From Mycoplasma sp. 1578d (GTDB lineage: Bacteria > Bacillota_I > Bacilli_A > Mycoplasmatales > Metamycoplasmataceae), in the NCBI RefSeq assembly GCF_024582695.1, contig NZ_CP102081.1, positions 186,001 to 250,000 on the forward strand: a stretch of 64,000 nt of DNA, written 5' to 3'. The notes under the pieces were generated by a model that was given only the letters and a program-made list of their open reading frames with translations, made no database searches and had not been told where the DNA came from. Each line of letters starts with the position of its first letter. Position 1 is the stretch's first letter. Positions 35,277 to 44,940 of this stretch are shown piece after piece. Made by a program: the position numbers and the translations under genes.

Positions 35277-36503
35277 ATGAATGAAAATAATTTAAACGAT
35301 CATTCATTAAGTAATTCGCAAATCCAGAATTACAAAATGCGTGAATATTTAATTAATTCAAAAACTGAAAAATTAACAATTAGTATCATTTTTCAACGTT
35401 ATTGATGAAAAGTATTACTGGTTATTTTGTCATCATTTTTATTTATTTTTGCAGTACAAATCTTCTTTACTCGGGGAGATACAGTTCCAACTGGATTTAG
35501 TGGATTTCCAACTCTACTAATCATTTTATATCCTAAAGTTGGTCCATATTTTGCTTTAATCTTTTTTGCAACTAATTTACCTTTATTTGCTATTTTTTGA
35601 ACCAAAATTAAAAAAAGTTTTTTATATTTAACTATGCTCTTTTTAATTTTTTCAATTTTAGCTAATATCATATTGAGCAATGATAAAGTATTTGAATTTA
35701 TCACATCTGTGTTTAACTTTGTTCCAGATACACTCAAAACCCAAGATTTTTATGATCAAGCTGGAAATGTTAAAGGCAACTTAGCTCAAGCTTTTGAGCA
35801 CTATGGAGTGCCAAAAGCCTTAAAAGATATTGATGCTTTTGTAAACAAATCATATGAAAACAAAGTAAATTTACTCAAATTACAATGATACAATGAAGGG
35901 AAAACCTGACCATTCTTCCTTTATTGTGCACTTGGAGCCTTATTTGTTGGTCTTTCGGCTACCTTAGCATGAATTGGAGGTGGATCAACAGCTGGAACTG
36001 ATATTATTGCTTATTATTTTGTAACTAAAAGAAAAAAATCAGTTGGTGGAGCAATTGGTATTGTTGCAACCATTATGGGGATTATGTTCTTAGTTATTTG
36101 AGCATTTGTTCAACCAAATATTTCTTCTGCAGACCAAGCCAACTATCGAACAATTATTGGAGCTAGAGAATTAGCTACTTTCTTCTTTGTTTTAGTAGCT
36201 AGTGGAGTAATTCATATTGTATATCCAAAATACAAAAAAATGAAAATGGTGATTGTTTCAAGTGATCTTGACCAAATTGTGGCTTACTTTAGTACTATTG
36301 AATACTGACATAGTTACCAAATTATTGACTTTAAATCAGGATATGATGGCAAAACTAAATACAAAATTGAAACCGTCGTGCTTTTATTTGAAAGTAAAAA
36401 TTTAATTAGCGATCTCAAAATAGTTGATCCTAATGCGTGAATTTCGCTTGCCCCTGTTAGTTCAATTTTCGGAAAATTTGATACTCAATTTGTTGATCAA
36501 TAA
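35277..36503 (+). CDS. YitT-family (DUF161/DUF2179) membrane protein, copy 1
   Basis: 408 residues from ATG 35277. About six membrane segments, with the YitT core AWIGGGSTAGTDIIAYYFVTKRKKSVGGAIG in the middle and a C-terminal cytoplasmic DUF2179-type domain (VIVSSDLDQIVAYFSTIEYWHSYQIIDFKSGYDGKTKYKIETVVL). The family function is unknown. Copy 2 lies 108 bases downstream with the same domain order. A hydrophilic insertion of about 70 residues sits between the early helices and is the least similar part of the two copies. Confidence 0.88.
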
Positions 36504-36519
36504 AGATCTATTTAACCAC

Positions 36520-36556
36520 AAAAGACTAGGTAAAAAAACTTTACCAGTCTTTTTTA
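36520..36556 (+). terminator. terminator between the two yitT genes
   Basis: AAAAGACTaGGTAAA with TTTACCaGTCTTTTTT, so each copy has its own transcript end. Confidence 0.8.
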
Positions 36557-36611
36557 TTTATTTCATTTTTAATAACTTTTTAATATAATTGATTTTAACA
36601 TTAATAATATT

Positions 36612-37925
36612 ATGAATAATTTTACACACAAAAAACAGGCTTCAATCAGTCCAGATTTACCAAGTGATTATAAGGTCAATAATAACGAAAAATCTCAATG
36701 TAATTTAAGTTTATTAGATTACAAAATGGGCGAATATTTAATTGCACATCAAACAGTTAAATTAACGCTAGATGTGATTTTTAAACGTTATTGGTGAAGA
36801 GTTTTATTAGTGCTTGCATCAGCTTTTTTATTTAACTTTGCCATTCAAATTTTCTTATCTCGTGGAGATACAGTTCCTTCAGGATGAACTGGAATTCCTA
36901 CCTTGCTTCAAATTTTAATTAAACAGCTTCGCCCATATTTTGCCTTAATCTTTTTAGCGGTTAACATTCCTTTATTTGTCATTTTTTGAAAAAAAGTCAA
37001 GAAGAGTTTTATTTATCTGACTTTGACCTTTATGATTTTGCAAATTTTAGCTAATTTAATTTTTACACAACCAGTTATTTATGAATTCATTACTTCGATT
37101 ATTAACTTAGTGCCTGATGATTTAGATATTAATACTTTATATAACGCAGATCACACTGCATTTCATTCTAACATTAGCGAAGCAATCTCGCATTTAGGGA
37201 TTGTTAGTGATAATCCTAAAGTTAGTGGAGCTTATTTTATTAAACCTGAACATTTACAAAATTGAATTAATAATCATTACAATGATAAAGTTGCATTATT
37301 AAAAATTCAATGATATAACGAAGGACGCACTTGACCATTTTTACTTTATTGTGCCTTAGGTGCTTTCTTTGTTGGAATAGCGGTTTCGCTTGCATGAAAA
37401 GCAGGAGGTTCAACTGGTGGAACTGATATTATTGCTTATTATTTTGTCACTAAAAGAAAAAGTTCTATTGGTGGTTTATTAAGCTTGTTTGGTATCATTA
37501 CAGCTTCAATTTTCTTGCTTATTTGGGGATTTGTTCAACCCAATATTGCTGCAAAAAATCAAAAATACACTACTATTTTTGGAATTAGAGAATTATCAAC
37601 TTTTACTTATATTTTAATTAGCAATATTGTCATTTCAATTATTTATCCAAAATATAAAAAACTCAAATTAGTTATTGTTTCGGATCAAATGGATAAAATT
37701 GTTCAATATTTTAATACTATTCATTACTGACATAGCTATCAAATTGTTGATTTTAAATCAGGATATGATGGAAAAATGAAGTTTAAAGTTGAAACAGTCG
37801 TACTTTTATTTGAAAGTAAAAACTTAATAAGCGATTTAAAATCTATTGATCCCAAAGCCTGAATTTCACTTATTCCAGTCGGGAATGTTGTTGGAAACTT
37901 TGATACACGATATGTTGAACAATAG
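36612..37925 (+). CDS. YitT-family (DUF161/DUF2179) membrane protein, copy 2
   Basis: 437 residues from ATG 36612; a TATAAT lies about 30 bases upstream. Same architecture as copy 1: AWKAGGSTGGTDIIAYYFVTKRKSSIGGLL and the terminal VIVSDQMDKIVQYFNTIHYWHSYQIVDFKSGYDGKMKFKVETVVL block, nearly identical at the end. The extracellular insertion is different and longer. A tandem duplication that has diverged mainly in the exposed loop. Function unknown. Confidence 0.88.
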
Positions 37926-37955
37926 TGGTCTAGTACTACTATTGTTTTGTTTTTC
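37921..37955 (+). terminator. terminator after yitT copy 2
   Basis: AATAGTggtctagtACTACTATT followed by a T-rich tail; overlaps the stop codon. Confidence 0.6.
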
Positions 37956-38009
37956 TCTTTTTTGATCAAATTCTTTAAAAGTTTATTACTACTTTGAAAG
38001 GAGAAAAAC

Positions 38010-38261
38010 ATGAAACTAAATCAATTAAGCAAAATCCCGCAAAGTGATTATGTAAACATTGTTCCAGGATTTGCAATTGCAGCTTTATTAAGTGCAATTC
38101 CGCTGATTATCAATTCAATTGCTCCCATTGTTGGCTTAATTAAATCATCATTTTCAATTAGTGGTGAAATTAAAGATAAAACTAATTCATATAAATGAGA
38201 TAATTCTAAAACTATTGAAAAAGCAAGCCCAAATAGTTTGAATAAATACATTAGTTTTTAA
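38010..38261 (+). CDS. small protein with one membrane segment, unknown
   Basis: 83 residues from ATG 38010 with a strong GAAAGGAG site. A polar start (MKLNQLSKIPQSDYVNIV) precedes a hydrophobic stretch at about 19-47 (FAIAALLSAIPLIINSIAPIVGLI) and a polar tail with one TGA Trp. The stretch is long enough for one helix or a hairpin. Its good RBS and codon use support a real gene. It ends ten bases before the rplU promoter. No family recognised. Confidence 0.65.
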
Positions 38262-38271
38262 AGTCTTATTG

Positions 38272-38357
38272 TATAATTGGAATGTTACTCTTAAGTAACC
38301 GTACTAAAAAGGTTTTAAGTGCATTTAGCCACCTTGAGGACGAGCCAACTTTGGAGG
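38272..38357 (+). promoter_or_regulatory. rplU promoter and structured leader (L21 leader type)
   Basis: TATAAT at 38272-38277, then GTTACTctTAAGTAAC-type hairpin (38284-38299), and a segment where CCAA of AGCCAACTTTGGAGG can pair with the TTGG of the ribosome binding site. This could hide the RBS. Ribosomal protein L21 leaders regulate rplU in Firmicutes; placing this one in that family is inference. Confidence 0.5.
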
Positions 38358-38364
38358 TATTTGC

Positions 38365-38664
38365 ATGATCGCAATTATCGAAACAGGTGGTAAACAATTA
38401 TTAGTTAAGGAAGGTCAAACCATCTTTGTTGAAAAACTAGAAGGTGAAGAAGGAACAACAGTTTCATTTGATAAAGTGTTGCTTGTTGATACCAAAATTG
38501 GTCAACCTTACGTAAAAAATGCAATCGTACAAGGCGTAATCGAGAAACAAGGTAAAGCAAAGAAAATCGTGGTATATCGTCACAATGCAAAGTCAACTCA
38601 CAAAAGAAAACTTGGACACCGTCAACCATACACAAGAATTAAAATTACATCAATTCAAGGATAG
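38365..38664 (+). CDS. rplU: 50S ribosomal protein bL21
   Basis: 99 residues from ATG 38365. Opens MIAIIETGGKQLLVKEGQTIFVEKL and ends KSTHKRKLGHRQPYTRIKITSI, the standard bL21 core and RNA-binding tail. Precedes rpmA by 10 bases. The usual Firmicute gene between them, for the L27-processing protease Prp, is missing. Confidence 0.97.
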   Translation: MIAIIETGGKQLLVKEGQTIFVEKLEGEEGTTVSFDKVLLVDTKIGQPYVKNAIVQGVIEKQGKAKKIVVYRHNAKSTHKRKLGHRQPYTRIKITSIQG

Positions 38665-38674
38665 GACTTAGAAA

Positions 38675-38944
38675 ATGGCAAAAACAAAAGCCGGTGGTTC
38701 GACTAAGAACGGCCGTGATAGTCATAGTAAGAGACTCGGTGCTAAGTTAGGTGATGGACAATTTGCAAGTGCAGGTTCAATTATTTACCGTCAAAGAGGA
38801 ACTAAAATTTTCCCAGGTGTAAATGTCGGACGTGGTGGAGACGATACTCTATTTACCAAAATTACAGGTTATGTAAAATACGAAAGCAAAAGAAACAGAA
38901 AATATGTTTCAGTTTACCCAGAAAAGCAAAACAAAATGTCATAA
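38675..38944 (+). CDS. rpmA: 50S ribosomal protein bL27, without N-terminal pre-sequence
   Basis: 89 residues from ATG 38675, opening [22 protein letters not shown], which is the mature E. coli-like N-terminus that reaches the peptidyl-transferase centre. Most Firmicutes and several mycoplasmas make a longer form that Prp cleaves; here neither extension nor Prp is present at the locus. The stop overlaps the terminator. Confidence 0.97.
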   Translation: MAKTKAGGSTKNGRDSHSKRLGAKLGDGQFASAGSIIYRQRGTKIFPGVNVGRGGDDTLFTKITGYVKYESKRNRKYVSVYPEKQNKMS

Positions 38945-38961
38945 TTGACATTTTGTTTTTA
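38930..38961. terminator. terminator between rpmA and the convergent dprA-like gene
   Basis: AACAAAATGTCataattGACATTTTGTT with T-run; the minus-strand stop (38959-38961) touches it. Confidence 0.8.
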
Positions 38962-39684
38962 TTCAAGATTCATACATTCACTAATCATAGTCACCAATTG
39001 AATCCCGTTTTTAATCAATTGATTGTTATATCCGTTGATTTTTTGAGATGGAAAGCAATAAACATCTTTATTTAAATTAGCAAAGCACGAAATTAAATTC
39101 TCGACTTTAGTATTGTTTTGAGTTGAAAAAATAATCAATCTTTGACACAAAGCAGCAATAAAAAGATTAGTAGTTTTAAAACTTGATCTTCGTGCATGGT
39201 CAAATAAAGGTGTTAGTGTGATATACAGTTCATTTTGAGAAATTTTATCTTGCTCTATTTTACTCAAATCGTTTTTTAATACGTAAATAATTTTAGCTCC
39301 AAGCTTTTTGAGTTTGTCAATAAAGGTTTTTTCGCTATTAAAATAATTAGTTACAATAACACAATTACGGACAATTTTTAAAATATTTGAGCTCATAAAA
39401 TGATCGTTTTCTTCTTCACTCACTAAATAAACCTTTTGTTCATGTTTGAGTAAATCTAAATTTCCTTTGGTAAAAAATCCAACCGGTGGATACTTATAAA
39501 AAAGCAAATTATCTGGAAATAAGTCATCATACATATCGATAAAATTAATTTGATATTGTTGATATAAATTAGATATTTTTTCAATTTCAATATCTACATT
39601 TTTTAATGGTGAACGCATATTTTTGTAAATAGTGTAAGTATCGCTTTTGAATTTATGGGCAAAATATAATAATAATTTATTCAT
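38959..39684 (-). CDS. degenerate DprA/Smf-like protein
   Basis: 241 residues from ATG 39684. It resembles DNA-processing protein A at both ends: YDDLFPDNLLFYKYPPVGFFTKGNLDLL corresponds to the YP..L..I.dPP.vLf.kGN block, and DVYCFPSQKINGYNNQLIKNGIQLV to the VFAVPG...G.N.LI..GA.LV block. The glycine motifs of the nucleotide-like Rossmann core (GSR...YG, SGLARGID) and the RNRIIAG segment are not recognisable. DprA loads RecA onto incoming single-stranded DNA; this version may have lost that activity. No other competence gene is nearby. Confidence 0.6.
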   Translation of the reverse strand: MNKLLLYFAHKFKSDTYTIYKNMRSPLKNVDIEIEKISNLYQQYQINFIDMYDDLFPDNLLFYKYPPVGFFTKGNLDLLKHEQKVYLVSEEENDHFMSSNILKIVRNCVIVTNYFNSEKTFIDKLKKLGAKIIYVLKNDLSKIEQDKISQNELYITLTPLFDHARRSSFKTTNLFIAALCQRLIIFSTQNNTKVENLISCFANLNKDVYCFPSQKINGYNNQLIKNGIQLVTMISECMNLE

Positions 39685-39811
39685 AGAACCTCATTAAAAC
39701 AATAATCTTTTAGTTCAATTATTCAAATAATGTACAAAAGCGTCAATTTTACACTTTATCAGCTAATAAAAACGCCATATATTTGTAAATTTGGACTTAT
39801 GCAGAATTTAA

Positions 39812-39842
39812 TATAATTAACTATACTTAAAAGATAAGTATA
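39812..39842 (+). promoter_or_regulatory. ldhD promoter and adjacent inverted repeat
   Basis: TATAAT at 39812-39817 (TTGGAC 15 bases upstream). TATACTT/AAGTATA (39822-39842) directly before the AAGGAG site could be an operator or an mRNA hairpin near the RBS. Confidence 0.45.
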
Positions 39843-39852
39843 AGGAGAAATC

Positions 39853-40890
39853 ATGAAAATTGCATTTTTTGATGCAAAAGGAAAACGTAATCAATATTTA
39901 GACCAATTTAACAATAATCAACATGAATTTATATATTTTAAAGAAAACCTTACTTTAGATAATATTGACAAAGTGAAAGGATTTGATGCAATTGGTGGAT
40001 CTGTCAATACTCGATTTAATAAAGAAGTGTTAGAACAATTGCATAAAAATGGAGTAAAATTCTTACTTCAAAGATCAATGGGATATGACAATGTTGACCT
40101 TGCTACAGCTAATAAATTAGGAATTGAGGTATTTCGTGTTCCTAATTATTCAGCAGAAAGCGTTGCTGAAATGGCCGTTTTAATGCTTCTAGCATTAAAC
40201 CGTAATTTATTGATTGCTAATAAAAGAGTTTCAAATTATGATTTTACAATCAATGGACTACTTGGAAGTTGCGTTCATAATTCAACTGTCGGAGTGATTG
40301 GTAGTGGAAGAATTGGGCAAGCATTTATTAAAATTATAAAGGCAATAGGAGCAAGAATTTTAGTGTTTGATGAGCCGCTTCAAGCAAGCAATCCTGAATT
40401 AGCTCAAAAATTAGGATTTGAATTTGTCACTTTTGATCAAATGCTGAGTCAAAGTGATTTTATTTCACTCCATGCACCATTGCTCCCTTCAACTAAACAC
40501 ATTATTAATGCTCAATCAATAAATAAAATGAAAGACGGAGTAATTATTATTAATACTGCTCGTGGTGAAATGATTGACACTAGTGCAGTATTGGCTGGCC
40601 TAAAAAGTGGAAAAATTAAGGGATTGGCGTGTGATGTGCTTGAACGTGAACAAGGAAGATTCTTTCTTGACCGTTCAGCCGATAAAGCTGAGCTTGAAAA
40701 ACTTGATCCAGAATGAAAAGAATTGATACAAATGGATAATGTACTTATCACACCACATTATGCTTATTTAACTGATGTAGCTCTAAGTCAAATTGCAAAA
40801 ATTACTTTAGATAATGCTAATGCAGCTCAACGTGGAGACTTTACCAATGCATTAAAATTAATGCCAGATGGTAAAGTTCATAACGGCTAA
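39853..40890 (+). CDS. ldhD: D-lactate dehydrogenase (D-2-hydroxyacid dehydrogenase family)
   Basis: 345 residues from ATG 39853 with AAGGAG. NAD-binding VGVIGSGRIGQAF, substrate motifs QRSMGYDNVDL (Arg at the active site region), VPNYSAESVAEMAV, MKDGVIIINTARGEMID with catalytic Arg, the Glu in VLEREQG and the His in ITPHYAYLTDVAL. Reduces pyruvate to D-lactate with NADH, regenerating NAD for glycolysis. The downstream aquaporin-like gene starts one base after the stop, so it may export lactate or water. Confidence 0.92.
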
Positions 40891-40891
40891 T

Positions 40892-41857
40892 ATGAAATTT
40901 TTATTTTTCAAAAAGATTTTTTCCCACTTTAAACTTACACACAAACAAAAAGCCAATGCACTGCTCCCAATTGACATTTACACTTGAATTATCCATGGAT
41001 TAAGTGAGTTTTTTGGAACTTTAATACTTAGTTTAGGACTTGCCGGATTAAGTATTAATGTTTCTGGTCATACTGTTGAAAAATGAGCTTTATTAAGTAA
41101 TGGAATTGTTGGTTTTTTCACTGGATTTATTATTTTAGCTCTTTGTTTATTAATTTTCTTGCGTTGAAGTTGTGATCTTAATCCCATTGTAAGTATTACT
41201 CGATATTTAAAAGGATTACATAATGGATGATATACTTCATATAAAGTTTTTACCCAGTTTCTTGCTTCAATTGTGGCTGGAGCTATTATTTTCGTAATCG
41301 GATCTTCAATCAATCCTAATGGATTAGCAAACACTCCAATTGACGCTTATCAATCAGCTCAAAAAAACTTTTTAGTTGAAATTTCCACAATTAAACCCAG
41401 TCTAAATCTTGGGATTACAGTGATCTTTTTCACTGAATTATTGATGAGTTTAATTTTACTGTTTGGATATTTTTCACCCATAATTAAAGAAAAATATCGT
41501 GAATTTATGATTTTACTCCTTATCTCAATGTCTGTGTGACTTGGACTCTTGGGTGGATCAGTGGCAATGAATCCAGCAAGGGGATTAGCTCAGCAATTAC
41601 CAACACTCTTTCTATATACTAACTCAAACATTGCGGCAGATAAAATTATCAATAGTGTTGCTATTGCAACAGTGACCATGATTTTAGCTAATTTATTATC
41701 AAGCGTGGTTTATGTCATACTACAAGGATTTAATAACCATTATTTCAATCCATTTCTTCATAAAATCATTAAATTTAAAAACCACCATTCTAAATCATTA
41801 ATTTCCAATAATGATTTAAAGAAATTAACTAATTCGGATAAAGAGCAAAAAAGTTAA
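40892..41857 (+). CDS. MIP (aquaporin/glycerol facilitator) family channel with altered first NPA
   Basis: 321 residues from ATG 40892. Six hydrophobic segments plus two half-helix loops: the first reads DLNPIVSITRYLKG (NPI in place of NPA) and the second SVAMNPARGLAQQLP (normal NPAR). Cytoplasmic ends are basic. MIP channels pass water, glycerol or lactic acid. Linkage to ldhD by a one-base gap suggests lactate/lactic acid efflux, as proposed for some bacterial MIP proteins; that is inference. Ends in a strong terminator. Confidence 0.82.
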
Positions 41858-41863
41858 GCTTTA

Positions 41864-41887
41864 AAGAAGGTACAAACCTTCTTTTTT
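41864..41887 (+). terminator. terminator after ldhD-MIP operon
   Basis: AAGAAGGTacaaACCTTCTTTTTT. Confidence 0.85.
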
Positions 41888-41897
41888 GGCACTTTGC

Positions 41898-41903
41898 TAT
41901 AAT
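41898..41903 (+). promoter_or_regulatory. -10 box of the NERD-tex operon
   Basis: TATAAT 18 bases before the ATG at 41921, in TTTGCTATAAT (extended TGC form). Confidence 0.55.
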
Positions 41904-41920
41904 ATAAAAACAAGGAAATT

Positions 41921-42649
41921 ATGAGCGAGCAGATCAAGAATATTTTTCAAGAAAATATAATGTCAACAACATCATTTAGCAATAGCCAAAAAGCTACAAT
42001 TTGAGCTCTTGTAGTTATTTCGCTATTACTTTTATTTGTTTTGTCAATTTACTTTTGGCGTAAATATAAACAAAATAAACGTCAAACCATTGGACTTAAA
42101 TTCGAAGAGCAAGTAGATAATTTAATCAAAGATCTCACTAAAAATAGTTCCTTTACTCATGTTAGTGGGGGAGTATATAGTTATAATTCAATCATGTATG
42201 AAATTGATGGCTTATTAGTTAGTGATTCGTTAATTGTAGTACTTGAGTATAAAGCTTTCAATGGAACTATGTCAGGTGATGGAGCAAGCGAACTTATTGA
42301 ACTTAGTTCTAAAAACAACCGAAAAATGAAGTTTAAAAATCCAATCTTGCAAAACGAAAAACATATTCAACATATTTGAAACACGATTGGTCAAAAAGTA
42401 CCTGCCGCTTCATTAATTGTCTTTCCTGATAATTTAAAGTTTAAAATTCATAACCTTGAAGAACATGTTATTTTAAGTAATTTATCAAACTTAAAAACTA
42501 ATTTAGCCATGCTTGAACACACCGTTCAAAAATTAGCACCAGTCACAACCAAAAGCACCATTCTTTATGCTTTAAAAATGACCAAAACTAAAACAAGTGC
42601 TGAAAATGCAAAATTTAATCAAATCATCAATAAGGAGAAAAATGTCTAA
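41921..42649 (+). CDS. membrane-anchored NERD-domain (nuclease-related) protein
   Basis: 242 residues from ATG 41921 with AAGGAAAT site. One membrane helix at about 27-46 (ATIWALVVISLLLLFVLSIYFW), then the NERD domain: GLKFEEQVDNLIKDL, YNSIMYEIDGLLVSDSLIVVLEYKAFNG with the D...E.K residues of the PD-(D/E)xK-like fold, and SLIVFPDNLKF. The active-site pattern is complete. Such proteins are thought to process nucleic acid, but evidence is thin. The stop overlaps the tex start by 8 bases. Confidence 0.8.
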
Positions 42650-44792
42650 TTTTGAATCAGCTATACAAGTAGTAGCAAAGGAATTAAATATTACCCCAAA
42701 TCAAGTTCAAATTGTTTTGGATATGCTTGCAAACGGAGACACAGTTGCTTTTATTTCCCGTTATCGTAAAGATGCCACTGGTGGACTCAGTGATGAACAA
42801 ATTTATAAAATTGAAGATTTACATAAATACCAAAGTGAGCTATTTAAGCGTAAAGAAGCAATTTTAAAAATATTAGATGAAAAAAATCTCCTTAGTGAAG
42901 ATTTAAAAAATAACATTCTTCAAGCTCAAAGCAAAGCTGAACTTGAAGCAATTTATCAACCTTACAAAGAAGGTAAAATCACTAAGGCTACTGAAGCAAT
43001 TGCTTTAGGAATTGAGCCATTAGCCAAAAAAATTCTTTTCAATAAAAATGTCAATTTTTCTCCAGAAAAAGAAGCACAAAAATATTTAAGCGATAAAGTC
43101 ACTTCAATTGAACAAGCACTACAATTAGCTCAATACATCATTGCTCAAATTTTTTCTGAAGATTTACAATTGCGTAAAAAGTTTAAAGAAAGAATCGCTA
43201 ATTATGGTTCAATCACTACCGTTAAAAATCCCAAAAGCGAAGATGAGAATGAAACCTTTAAAATTTATTATGCCTATAAAGTTCCAATTAAATTTATTAA
43301 AAATCATAATGTCATGGCAATTAATCGTGGGGTGGATAATAAAATTCTCAAATTAAGTTTTGAATATAATCAAGAATTCTTATTAAACGATATTTTATGA
43401 AAATATGATCGAGCTAAAATTAATCGTCAAATTATTTTAATTGTAGCTCAAGATAGTTTGAAAAGATTAATTCTACCAAGCTTAGAACGTGAAATTTTTA
43501 ATGATCTTTTCGCTAAAGCTGAAAGCAATTCAATCATTTTGTTCTCAAATTTAGTGGAGAAAATTTTAAATGGCCCTTCAGTTTCAGGGCATAATATTAT
43601 CGCAATTGATCCGGCTTTTGCAAATGGATGCAAATTAGCTTGTTTAAATCAAAATGGTGAGCTTTTAGATGAAGTAGTTAAAATTTTTCCACCCTTTGCC
43701 GCTAAATTTACATCAGCAAGAAACGTAGAAAATGCTGAGAAAATCACTTTAAATTTGATCAAAAAACACAGCATTAGCATCATTGTAATTGGAAATGGAA
43801 CTGCATCGCGTGAAACTGAAAAATTTATTAGTGATTTAATTGCTCAATATCAATTAAACATTAAATATGCAATTGTCTCTGAAGTTGGGGCTAGTGTATA
43901 TTCAGCAAGTAAGAGTGCTCGTGAGGAATTTCCTGATTTAGACGAACAACAACGTAGTGCCATTAATATTGGACGTAAATATTTGGATCCGTTAAATGAA
44001 CTGATTAAAATTGATCCTAAATCATTAGGAGTTGGTCAATATCAACATGATGTGGATCAAAAAGAACTCCAACATTATTTGGATTTTAAGGTGCAAAAAG
44101 TTGTTTCTTCAATTGGAGTTGATCTAAATACTGCCACAAAAGAAATTCTCACTTATGTCCCAGGTTTATCAAATAAACATGCTCAAAATATTATTGAATA
44201 TAAAAAAGAAAATGGAATTTTTAATAATCGAAATGAGCTGAAAAAAGTCAAAGGAATTGGCTCTAAAACGTTTGAGCAAGCAATTGGATTCTTGCGAATT
44301 TTCAACTCAAAAGAATTTTTAGATAAAACTTTTATTCACCCAGAATCATATACTTTAGCTAAACAAATTATTAGTGATTATCAACTAGAACCAAATGAAA
44401 ACGGAATTGATGTTTCGCATTTGAACATAAACGAATTAATCCAACGTTATTCAAGCAATGTGTATCAACTTGAACTCATTTTAAACGCCCTTAGTTCACC
44501 AACTAAACTCATTCGGAACTCAAAAGATGGTTTTGTATTAAAAGATACCATAATTAATGATGAAGATATTCAGCCTCAAATGCAAATTCAAGGAACTGTT
44601 TCTAATGTGACTGATTTTGGATTATTCTTATACATTGGAGTTAAAACTAGTTTATTTATTCACAGTTCTAAACTTAATTTGAATAAAGATCAATCTCCAA
44701 TTGATCTTTATTATCCAGGAATGATTTTAAATTGTATTATTGAAAATGTGGATTTAAAAAACAAAAAAATTTCAGGTATTTTAGCGAGCTAA
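42642..44792 (+). CDS. tex: Tex-family S1 RNA-binding protein
   Basis: 716 residues from ATG 42642, with AAGGAG inside the end of the NERD gene. Order of domains: helical N-terminal part with FISRYRKDATGGLSDEQIY and YQPYKEGKITKATEA, the YqgF-like domain (IAIDPAFANGCKLAC; VIGNGTASRETE; EVGASVYSASKSAREEFPDLDEQQRSAINIGR), helix-hairpin-helix (GVDLNTATKEILTYVPGL; NELKKVKGIGSKTFEQA) and a C-terminal S1 domain (QGTVSNVTDFGLFLYIG). It binds RNA/DNA and affects transcription. Complete. Confidence 0.95.
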
Positions 44793-44810
44793 CGTTAACT
44801 TATTCCACGG

Positions 44811-44838
44811 ACAAATACTCAAGTAGTATTTGTTTTTT
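44811..44838 (+). terminator. terminator after tex
   Basis: ACAAATACtcaagtaGTATTTGTTTTTT. Confidence 0.85.
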
Positions 44839-44900
44839 ACTATTATTTAGATTAATTTGAGATTTAATTTATATCATTTATTCGCTAAAATTGTGGAAAA

Positions 44901-44909
44901 TGATATAAT
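44901..44909 (+). promoter_or_regulatory. extended -10 promoter of gyrA
   Basis: TGATATAAT, a perfect extended -10, 32 bases before the ATG at 44941; a 17-base spacer leads to a weak TTCGCT -35. Confidence 0.6.
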
Positions 44910-44940
44910 AAAATATATATATACTATAAAAGGACTGAAT

